In this document: in pieces, positions 55,871 through 64,000 of the stretch
How positions within the stretch are numbered: the first letter of the stretch is position 1
Layout of the letters: each line of letters opens with the position of its first letter
Assembly (NCBI GenBank): GCA_964597445.1
Contig: CAZQXO010000004.1
Span: 20,216-84,215 of the forward strand
Direction: 5' to 3'
DNA from: UBA10649 sp964597445
GTDB taxonomy: Bacteria > Actinomycetota > Actinomycetes > S36-B12
DNA length: 64,000 bases
Position numbers and translations under genes: made by a program
The notes under the pieces: model-generated
Told to the model about the DNA's origin: nothing
The model's database searches: none
Seen by the model: the letters and a program-made list of their open reading frames with translations, nothing else

Positions 55871-57199
55871 ATGCCTGACACCCTGAGTTGGCCCGACCTG
55901 CCCGCGGCCCAGCAGCCGCCGTGGCCGGATCCGGTGGCCCTGGGCACCGTGACCGACGAGCTGGCGACGCTTCCCCCGCTCGTCTTCGCGGGTGAGTGCG
56001 ACCAGTTGACCGAGCGCCTGGCTGATGCGGCTCTCGGCAAGGCCTTCGTGCTCATGGGCGGAGACTGCGCGGAGACCTTCGAGGCGAACAACGCGGACTC
56101 GATCCGAGCGCGGCTCAAGACCGTGCTGCAGATGTCGGTGATCCTGACCTACGCCGCGTCACTTCCGGTGGTCAAGGTCGGCCGGGTCGCAGGTCAGTAC
56201 TTCAAGCCCCGATCGAAGCTCACCGAGACCCGTGAGGGTGTCGAGCTGACGTCGTACTTCGGCGATGCCGTCAATGCCCTGGCGTTCGATGAGGCCAGCC
56301 GCACCCCGGACCCGACGCGACTCCTGCGGACCTACCACGCATCGTCGGCTGCGTTGAACCTCGTGCGCGCCTTCACGCAGGGGGGCTATGCGGACCTGCG
56401 CCAGGTGCATGCCTGGAACCAGGACTTCGTGCGTGACTCCGTCGCCGGCCAGCGCTACGAAGCTGTTGCCCAGGACATCGACCGGGCCCTCGCGTTCATG
56501 CGGGCTATCGGTGCAGACGCCGATGCGCTCCAGCGCGTCGAGTTCTACGCCGCGCATGAGGCGCTGTCGATCCACTACGAGCGCGCCTTGACGCGCATCG
56601 ACTCGCGCACGGGCCTGCCCTATGACGTCTCGGGTCACTTCCTGTGGATCGGCGAGCGCACGCGGCAGCTGGACGGTGCGCACATCCACTTCGCATCGAC
56701 CATTCGCAACCCCATCGGCGTGAAGATCGGGCCGACGGCATCCCCGGACGACGTCGCACACATGTGCGAGGTGCTCAATCCCGACCGGGTGCCGGGACGC
56801 CTGACCCTGATCTCCCGCATGGGAGCCGACAAGGTCCGCGACGTTCTGCCGAGCATCGTTCAGAAGGTCGACGCCAGTGGGGTCCCTGTCGTGTGGGTCT
56901 GCGATCCCATGCACGGCAACACCCGCGAGGCGGCGACAGGTCACAAGACCCGGCTGTTCGACGATGTGGTGTCGGAGGTCCAGGGATTCTTCGAGGTGCA
57001 TCGCAACCTCGGCACGATCCCGGGCGGCATCCATGTCGAGCTCACCGGTGACGACGTCACCGAGTGCGTCGGTGGCACCGGGGGCGTTCTGGAGGGCAAC
57101 CTCGGCGACCGCTACGAGACCGCCTGCGATCCGCGGCTGAACCGTGAGCAGAGCCTGGAGCTCGCTTTCCTCGTCGCTGACATGCTGATGCTCCGGTAG
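55871..57199 (+). CDS. aroG: 3-deoxy-7-phosphoheptulonate (DAHP) synthase, class II
   Basis: This enzyme condenses phosphoenolpyruvate and erythrose 4-phosphate, the first step to aromatic amino acids. The 442-residue protein is the plant-like class II form: LVFAGECDQLTERLADAALG, LMGGDCAETFEANNADSIR, VVKVGRVAGQYFKPRS, LRTYHASSAALNLVRAF, SGHFLWIGERTRQLDGAH and WVCDPMHGNTREAATGHKTR. trpD, also in this pathway, lies 17 kb away. It is followed 5 nt later by the methyltransferase-like gene. Confidence 0.96.
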   Translation: MPDTLSWPDLPAAQQPPWPDPVALGTVTDELATLPPLVFAGECDQLTERLADAALGKAFVLMGGDCAETFEANNADSIRARLKTVLQMSVILTYAASLPVVKVGRVAGQYFKPRSKLTETREGVELTSYFGDAVNALAFDEASRTPDPTRLLRTYHASSAALNLVRAFTQGGYADLRQVHAWNQDFVRDSVAGQRYEAVAQDIDRALAFMRAIGADADALQRVEFYAAHEALSIHYERALTRIDSRTGLPYDVSGHFLWIGERTRQLDGAHIHFASTIRNPIGVKIGPTASPDDVAHMCEVLNPDRVPGRLTLISRMGADKVRDVLPSIVQKVDASGVPVVWVCDPMHGNTREAATGHKTRLFDDVVSEVQGFFEVHRNLGTIPGGIHVELTGDDVTECVGGTGGVLEGNLGDRYETACDPRLNREQSLELAFLVADMLMLR

Positions 57200-57204
57200 A
57201 TCGC

Positions 57205-57738
57205 ATGGCGCACGCGGTCGGGACCCTTCTGGCGGCCTCGTACCGAACACCGGGTGGTCGCCTCATCGTGGTCGTGGACCCGCAGGCGAGCGGGGATCTC
57301 GGTCCGTCCGAGTACGGGGCTGTGGTGGCGGGAACCTTCCGGGACCTTGCTGACGCCGCGGAGCGCCTGCCCTCCTCCGTGCGCATCCGGCCGCGTAGCC
57401 CCGTCCCGGCAATTGCCGACGTTCTCGCGCGTTATGCGGACGGAGATCTCGGCGCGCTGGAGGAGGTGTCGGTGACCCAGCCCGGAGGACCCTTCCAGCA
57501 GCGGGCATGGCAGGCCATGAGGTCGATCCGGGCGGGCAGCGTCGACTCCTATGCCGGGCTGGCGCGCAGGGCCGGTGCTCCTCGCGCGGCACGGGCAGCC
57601 GGCACCGCCTGCTCATCGAATCTCGTGGCGCCCTTCGTGCCCTGTCACCGGGTGGTGGCCTCGAGCGGCATCGGCGGCTACGGGTACGGCATCGAGGTGA
57701 AGGTCGCCCTGCTGGAGCACGAAGGCGTACTGCTCTGA
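57205..57738 (+). CDS. Methylated-DNA--[protein]-cysteine S-methyltransferase (MGMT/Ogt family)
   Basis: The 177-residue protein ends in the MGMT DNA-binding and acceptor domain: PFQQRAWQAMRSIRAGSVDSY, then AGTACSSNLVAPFVPCHRVV with acceptor Cys147. This would take alkyl groups from O6-alkylguanine and be used up. The N-terminal half is short and divergent. Its position 5 nt after aroG suggests co-transcription without an evident functional link. Confidence 0.88.
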   Translation: MAHAVGTLLAASYRTPGGRLIVVVDPQASGDLGPSEYGAVVAGTFRDLADAAERLPSSVRIRPRSPVPAIADVLARYADGDLGALEEVSVTQPGGPFQQRAWQAMRSIRAGSVDSYAGLARRAGAPRAARAAGTACSSNLVAPFVPCHRVVASSGIGGYGYGIEVKVALLEHEGVLL

Positions 57739-57765
57739 CCGCAGGACCGTCCCGCACGAGCCGGG

Positions 57766-58941
57766 TCAGACGATGTTGATCTCCCCGCGCATGCGTCCGG
57801 CAGCGAAGCGTCCGGCGTCGAAGCCCGAGACGTCGATCGAGGCCGGTCGACCGAGGTGGAGGTCACGCATGACCTCCCCGACGGCCGGGCTCTGCAGGAA
57901 TCCGTGACCGGAGAATCCGCAGGCGTAGAGGAACCGAGAGACGGAGGGGGACTCCCCGAGCAGGGCGTTGTGGTCTGGCGTCACCTCGTACATGCCGACC
58001 CAGCGATGGGCGATGCCGAGGTCCAGCAACTCGGGTGCGCGCTGCTCCATGGCGGCCATGAGCTGGGGGAGCCACGCCTCGCTGTACTCCCAGCGGAAGC
58101 CCGGCTCCTCGTCCCGATACGACATGCCCAGGAGGATGGCGGGTCCCTCGCGGTGGAAGTAGAAGGTCGTCGCAGCGTCGATGGTCATGGGGGTGGCGTG
58201 GGTGACCCGCTCGGCCAGATCCGGTCGCAGGGGCTCGGTGATGACGATCTGCCGCCGCAGGGGCTGCACCGGCAGATCAACGCCGGCCATGGCGCCGATG
58301 TTCGCCGACCAGGCGCCGGCGGCGCAGATGACCGTCCCAGTGGCGACACGGCCATGATCCGTCTGCACACCGGTCACGTCGCCGTCGGCGATGTCGATTC
58401 CCGTCACCGTCACGTGCGTGCGCACGGTGGCACCCAGGCGCCGAGCACCGGTCGCGTAGCCGAGAACCACGGACTCGGGAGTGCAGTAGCCGTCGCGCGG
58501 ATGGAAGCTCGCGGCGAGCACATCACTCATGTCGACGGTCGGGTTCAGGGCGGCCGCCTCGTGTGGCGTCAGCATCCGGGTCGGCACGCCCATGGAGTTC
58601 TGTAGGCGCACGGACTCCTCGTAGGTCGCCACCTGGGCCTCGTCGGTGAGCAGGAACAGGTATCCGGGCTGGCGCAGATCGATCTCCTGCCCGGGTCGAT
58701 GGGTGAAGCCCTCGAACGCCGCGAGGCTGCGGCTCCCGAGCGCGATGTTGACCGGATCGGAGAACTGCGCGCGCACTCCGCCGGCTGCTCGGCACGTCGA
58801 CCCACTGCCGAGATCGGACTTCTCCAGGAGGAGGACGTCCGGAACTCCGGCCTCCGCGAGGTGGAAGGCGATGCTCGTGCCCATCGCGCCGCCGCCGATG
58901 ATGACGACGGACGCCGAGGTGGGCAGCGGGTCAGCGGCCAC
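57766..58941 (-). CDS. FAD-dependent oxidoreductase, sarcosine oxidase / pipecolate oxidase-like
   Basis: The 391-residue protein has the FAD motif VVIIGGGAMGTSIAFHLAEAG, then CRAAGGVRAQFSDPVNIAL, VICAAGAWSANIGAMAG and a C-terminal YACGFSGHGFLQSPAVGEV. It belongs to the DAO/monomeric sarcosine oxidase superfamily, which includes pipecolate oxidase. The adjoining ALDH7 gene handles piperideine-6-carboxylate/aminoadipate semialdehyde, so L-pipecolate is an attractive substrate, but this is inference. The GTG at 58941 overlaps the upstream gene by 11 nt. Confidence 0.82.
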   Translation of the reverse strand: MAADPLPTSASVVIIGGGAMGTSIAFHLAEAGVPDVLLLEKSDLGSGSTCRAAGGVRAQFSDPVNIALGSRSLAAFEGFTHRPGQEIDLRQPGYLFLLTDEAQVATYEESVRLQNSMGVPTRMLTPHEAAALNPTVDMSDVLAASFHPRDGYCTPESVVLGYATGARRLGATVRTHVTVTGIDIADGDVTGVQTDHGRVATGTVICAAGAWSANIGAMAGVDLPVQPLRRQIVITEPLRPDLAERVTHATPMTIDAATTFYFHREGPAILLGMSYRDEEPGFRWEYSEAWLPQLMAAMEQRAPELLDLGIAHRWVGMYEVTPDHNALLGESPSVSRFLYACGFSGHGFLQSPAVGEVMRDLHLGRPASIDVSGFDAGRFAAGRMRGEINIV

Positions 58942-59524
58942 GGCCGAGATCCGTGATCTTGTGGGGCGCTCCGCTGCGGTCGTAGGTGACCCATTCGCCG
59001 ACCTGACGCCCCGCCGCTTGGCCGATGCCGAAGTGCCCGGACCGCAGGAGCGAGCCGTCGCGGCGGAACCACTGCCAGGCGCCGGTCATCCCGCCGTTGC
59101 GAAGGCGTCCGCGTGACTTCGGAAAGCCGTTGTCGTAGTACTCGCGGAACTCTCCGGAGGCCTTCGGGTACGAGGCGTTGATCTCCTCGATGCGCAGGCG
59201 CAGGATCCTTCTGAGGAGGGCGGCAGGGAAGGGTCGGTCCCGATCGAAGTGAATGGTGCCCTTGGTGACCTCGTGATCCGTCAGGGCGCTGCCCAGGGTT
59301 GCCGCCACGGACCCGGAGTGCGGGAACAGGCTGTTGTGCTGGGTGAAGCCCGTGACGCTCACGATGGTGGGACCGCTCTCGTCACCGGCTCGGAACGTCG
59401 GCATGCCCCAGGCGAGGACCTCCACGGCGCCCGGCAGTGCCGAGCGAACGGTCCCCACGGTGCGCTCGAGGGCCGTGCGCTGCGCTCCCTCGAACTCCCG
59501 GAGGTGATCGTCGACCAGCGTCAC
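58931..59524 (-). CDS. DUF1801 domain protein fused to a YwqK/MORN-like C-terminal repeat
   Basis: The 197-residue protein has a DUF1801 (iron-chaperone-like) domain at about 1-110: RTVGTVRSALPGAVEVLAWG, MPTFRA, SLFPHSGSV and KGTIHFDRDRPFP. A C-terminal segment follows with MTGAWQWFRRDGSLLRSGHF and GEWVTYDRSG, the repeat style of YwqK-like proteins. Function is unknown. The GTG at 59524 overlaps the ALDH stop by 3 nt, and it ends inside the FAD gene start, so all three are one operon. Confidence 0.75.
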   Translation of the reverse strand: MTLVDDHLREFEGAQRTALERTVGTVRSALPGAVEVLAWGMPTFRAGDESGPTIVSVTGFTQHNSLFPHSGSVAATLGSALTDHEVTKGTIHFDRDRPFPAALLRRILRLRIEEINASYPKASGEFREYYDNGFPKSRGRLRNGGMTGAWQWFRRDGSLLRSGHFGIGQAAGRQVGEWVTYDRSGAPHKITDLGRGR

Positions 59525-61053
59525 TCGAAGCTCACTCCCTGCGCGAGGGGAAGGTCGTGGGAGTAGTTGATCGTGTTGGTCGCACGGCGCATGTACCCGC
59601 GCCAGGCGTCCGATCCCGACTCCCGACCCCCGCCGGTGGTCTTCTCTCCGCCGAAGGCGCCGCCGATCTCCGCACCGGAGGTGCCGATGTTCACGTTGAC
59701 GATGCCGCAGTCGGACCCGGCGGCGGACATGAAGATCTCGGCCTCCCGCTGATCCAGCGTGAAGATGCTGGACGACAGACCCTGGGGGACCCCGTTCTGC
59801 AGGGCGATCGCCTCATCGAGGGTGTCGTAGGCCATCACGTACAGGATCGGCGCGAACGTCTCGCGTCGGACGACGTCGGCCTGGTCGGGCATCCGAACAA
59901 GAGCTGGCCGCACGTAGTAGCCGTCAGGGCAGCCCGCGACGTCGACCCGGTCGCCACCGACGACGACGGTGCCCCCCGAAGCGACGGCCTCGTCGATCGC
60001 GGCCTGCATCCGCGCGTAGGAGCCGGCATCGACGAGCGGGCCGACCAGCACGTCATCGGTGAGGGGATTGCCGACGCGCAGCCGGGCATAGACCTCGGCC
60101 ACTCGCCGAACGAGGTCATCCACGATCGAGGAGTGCGCGATGACGCGGCGCAGGCTGGTGCAGCGCTGGCCGGCCGTGCCGGCAGCGGCGAACACGATGC
60201 CTCGGACGGCGAGATCGAGGTCCGCTGAGGGCGTCACGATCGCTGCGTTGTTGCCGCCCAGCTCGAGAATCGCGTGACCGAACCGGGCGGCGACTCGCGG
60301 ACCCACCTCCGCTCCCATGCGCTCGGAGCCCGTGGCGCTGATCACGGCGGCCAGGGGGTGATCCACGAGTGCCTGTCCGGCATCCCGATCGGAGAGCGCC
60401 AGCACATGCGTGCCGTCCGGGGCATCGGCGTCCTGCAGGACGCGGTCGAGGAGCGCGCTGCAGGCCAGAGCCGTGAGGGGAGTGCGCTCGGATGGCTTCC
60501 AGACGACGGTGTTCCCGCAGACGAGAGCGAGCGTCGTGTTCCAGGCCCAGACCGCGACCGGGAAGTTGAACGCCGAGATGACGCCGACGACACCGCGTGG
60601 GTGCCACGTCTCCATGAGCCGGTGCCCCGGGCGCTCGGATGGCATGGTGCGCCCCTCGAGCTGCCGGGAGATGCCGAGGGCGAAGTCGCAGATGTCGATC
60701 ATCTCCTGGACCTCACCGAGAGCCTCGCTGCGGATCTTGCCGACCTCGAGCTGCACCAGGTCCGCCAGGTCCTCCTTGTGCTCCTCGAGCAGGCGACCGA
60801 AGGCCTTGATGACCTGGCCCCGCACCGGAGCCGGGATGCTGCGCCATGTGAGGTAGGCGCCGTGTGCGCGCGTGACCGCGGCATCCATGCCGGCTGCATC
60901 CATGGCGGGGACGCTCAGGATCTCCGAGCCGTCGACGGGGGAGCGGGAGATCAGCGCGACGCTGCCGACGAGCTGATCCAGAGGGACGCCACAGGACTCC
61001 AGGGCGCGTCGGGCACGGACAGTGAGCTCGGAGGACTCAGAGGGGTCGGTCAT
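59521..61053 (-). CDS. Aldehyde dehydrogenase family 7 (aminoadipate semialdehyde / piperideine-6-carboxylate dehydrogenase)
   Basis: The 510-residue protein has the NAD-binding VISAFNFPVAVWAWNTTLAL, ISATGSERMGAEVGPRVAA, the catalytic Glu in AILELGGNNA and the catalytic Cys in TAGQRCTSLRR. The C-terminal NIGTSGAEIGGAFGGEKTTG and SDAWRGYMRRATNTINYS are characteristic of the ALDH7 (antiquitin) family, which oxidises L-aminoadipate semialdehyde in lysine degradation. It is first in an operon with the DUF1801 protein and the FAD oxidoreductase. Confidence 0.92.
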   Translation of the reverse strand: MTDPSESSELTVRARRALESCGVPLDQLVGSVALISRSPVDGSEILSVPAMDAAGMDAAVTRAHGAYLTWRSIPAPVRGQVIKAFGRLLEEHKEDLADLVQLEVGKIRSEALGEVQEMIDICDFALGISRQLEGRTMPSERPGHRLMETWHPRGVVGVISAFNFPVAVWAWNTTLALVCGNTVVWKPSERTPLTALACSALLDRVLQDADAPDGTHVLALSDRDAGQALVDHPLAAVISATGSERMGAEVGPRVAARFGHAILELGGNNAAIVTPSADLDLAVRGIVFAAAGTAGQRCTSLRRVIAHSSIVDDLVRRVAEVYARLRVGNPLTDDVLVGPLVDAGSYARMQAAIDEAVASGGTVVVGGDRVDVAGCPDGYYVRPALVRMPDQADVVRRETFAPILYVMAYDTLDEAIALQNGVPQGLSSSIFTLDQREAEIFMSAAGSDCGIVNVNIGTSGAEIGGAFGGEKTTGGGRESGSDAWRGYMRRATNTINYSHDLPLAQGVSFE

Positions 61054-61121
61054 GGCCCCAGTCTGCCGGTCCGGGTGGGGCGAGGTGCGCCGGATCCTCC
61101 CGCCTCGCGCGGCGACCGGAG

Positions 61122-63035
<1,914 letters not shown>

Positions 63036-63042
63036 TCTTGCG

Positions 63043-63048
63043 AGTCTA
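63043..63048 (-). promoter_or_regulatory. -10 box (TAGACT) for the PASTA kinase gene
   Basis: TAGACT on the minus strand lies 7 nt before the ATG at 63035 and overlaps the end of the upstream kinase-like gene. Confidence 0.45.
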
Positions 63049-63630
63049 GGTAGAGGGTCCGTGGCCACCGGGTTGCCACGCCAGCCTTGCCAGCACGCTC
63101 GCCACACGATCCTCGACCGATCCCGTGACGTGCAGCACATCGACCGCTCGCAGGAGGCTGGAGCCCTCGACGAGCTCCCTGATCACCTCGTCGGCAGCCC
63201 GCCGCTGATCGGGTCCGTCCCGCTGGTCGCCGTCCGGCTGCCAGGGGATGTCGGGCGCGCACCACACCAGCAGGTCGTAGTCGTGGGCGTGCCGGAGATC
63301 GTCATCGAGGAGGTGTCGGTCACCGAAGTACACGATGCTGTAGACGGCGGTCATCAGGGGCGCCGGATCCACCACCACCCAGGGGTGTCGGCACGACTGC
63401 GCCACGCTCGCCTCCCGTGCACGCTGCTCGTCCCTGATGTCCCGCTGCTCGTGCGGGTGCGGTGGACGCCCATGCCGGTCCACGAAGTCTCGGAGTGCCT
63501 CGGGCACGATGCACGCCGGCAGGGCGGCCCCGAGTGCGGACGCGAGTGTGGACTTGCCGGAGCACTCTCCGCCGAGCAGGCCGAGCCTGCCCGGTGCCGC
63601 AGCGTGGTGGAGTGGCCGGGCGTCGCTCAC
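63046..63630 (-). CDS. NadR-like P-loop ATPase/kinase
   Basis: The 194-residue protein has the P-loop RLGLLGGECSGKSTLASALG near residue 15, then IVPEALRDFVDRHGRPPHP and ASVAQSCRHPWVVVDPAPLM. These resemble the ribosylnicotinamide-kinase domain of NadR and related AAA kinases. No adenylyltransferase domain is attached, so the NAD link is uncertain; the substrate may be another small molecule. GTG start at 63630. It is divergent from the lycopene-cyclase-domain gene. Confidence 0.75.
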   Translation of the reverse strand: MSDARPLHHAAAPGRLGLLGGECSGKSTLASALGAALPACIVPEALRDFVDRHGRPPHPHEQRDIRDEQRAREASVAQSCRHPWVVVDPAPLMTAVYSIVYFGDRHLLDDDLRHAHDYDLLVWCAPDIPWQPDGDQRDGPDQRRAADEVIRELVEGSSLLRAVDVLHVTGSVEDRVASVLARLAWQPGGHGPST

Positions 63631-63647
63631 GACACCATGATGGACCG

Positions 63648-64000
63648 GTGGGCTCCTTCAGCTTCGGGCAGTACTCGTATGTGGCGATCCTCGGCTTCGT
63701 CATGCTCGGCTGCCTCTGGCTCGAGGTGGCGTTGCGGACCCGCGTCTTCCGGCGGTGGCGCCGCATGCTGCTGTCGATCGCGCCCGCGATGGTCGTCTTC
63801 GTCATCTGGGATGTCTACGCCATCGCCCAGGGCCACTGGTGGTTCGACCCGGACCTCATCCTGGGGATCTACCTGCCGGGGGACCTCCCCCTCGACGAGG
63901 TTCTGTTCTTCCTGGCCATCCCCATCGCGGCACTGCTGACGATTGAGGCAGTGCGGAGCGTGAAGCCGCATTGGGTCGTCGGCGACGAGGAGTCGCGCAG
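63648..64000 (+). CDS. Lycopene cyclase domain protein (CrtYc/CrtYd-like), cut by window edge
   Basis: From the GTG at 63648 the frame stays open to the end of the window (117 codons and two bases): VGSFSFGQYSYVAILGFVML, then basic loops and further helices with VIWDVYAIAQGHWWFDPD and LPLDEVLFFLAIPIAALLTI. These are signature segments of the small lycopene cyclase domain in C50/C40 carotenoid synthesis; such cyclases act as heterodimers. The partner gene would lie beyond the window. A near-canonical -10 is not seen and the start is tentative. Confidence 0.82.
   Translation, partial: MGSFSFGQYSYVAILGFVMLGCLWLEVALRTRVFRRWRRMLLSIAPAMVVFVIWDVYAIAQGHWWFDPDLILGIYLPGDLPLDEVLFFLAIPIAALLTIEAVRSVKPHWVVGDEESR

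Overview
The window is a 64 kb piece of a high-GC Gram-positive (Actinomycetota) chromosome. The grounds are strong G/C bias at third codon positions, frequent GTG starts, 4-nt ATGA overlaps inside operons, an actinobacterial bcc-aa3 respiratory gene set (fused-haem QcrC, three-TM QcrA, CtaF), a PASTA Ser/Thr kinase, class II DAHP synthase and many TANNNT -10 boxes lying 6-8 nt before start codons (leaderless mRNAs). Genus cannot be fixed from sequence alone. No rRNA, tRNA, CRISPR, prophage or insertion sequence was seen; it looks like ordinary core chromosome with a few lineage-specific insertions.

Layout. 1-10 kb: start of glutamine synthetase (minus), RDD and DUF4191 membrane proteins, lipoate synthesis (lipB-lipA), an amine-oxidase-type flavoprotein with a TIGR01777 epimerase, the 2-oxoacid dehydrogenase E2 and E3 genes (two lipoyl domains, the clients of LipA/LipB), leucyl aminopeptidase. 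10-21.2 kb: gcvT, then a ten-gene minus-strand operon controlled by a cobalamin riboswitch. It encodes two exported proteins that together resemble a split transcobalamin, an ECF transporter (EcfT, fused EcfA-EcfA', S component), and lower-ligand assembly enzymes (PhnP-like MBL-CobU fusion, CobT, CobS, and a degenerate CobT paralogue). This is a corrinoid capture, import and salvage unit.

21.2-28 kb: DUF3043, PspA-HtpX-PspAB envelope-stress genes, nadA, an ErpA/IscA-type Fe-S carrier, PfkB-family adenosine kinase, aat. 28-38 kb: a cysteine desulfurase relative that has lost its PLP lysine, then the respiratory supercomplex genes ctaC-ctaD-ctaF (plus) and ctaE-qcrC-qcrA-qcrB (minus), separated by a 580-bp gene-free stretch and a DJ-1/PfpI gene. 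38-49 kb: a receiver-like protein, trpD, a DEDD exonuclease/GIY-YIG/UvrC-like protein, a zinc-ribbon protein, a cytoplasmic beta-lactamase-fold protein, an NlpC/P60 endopeptidase, long-chain acyl-CoA synthetase, SRPBCC proteins, a metallophosphoesterase and an ArsA-like protein lacking its P-loop lysines.

49-64 kb: ROK glucokinase, an esterase and a divergent 1-acylglycerol-3-phosphate acyltransferase, glycerol kinase with a FUSC membrane protein, phosphofructokinase with pyrophosphate-type active-site residues, class II DAHP synthase with an O6-alkylguanine methyltransferase-like gene, a possible pipecolate/lysine degradation operon (ALDH7, DUF1801-YwqK-like, sarcosine-oxidase-type FAD enzyme), a PASTA Ser/Thr kinase, a NadR-like kinase, and the start of a lycopene cyclase-domain protein cut by the window edge.
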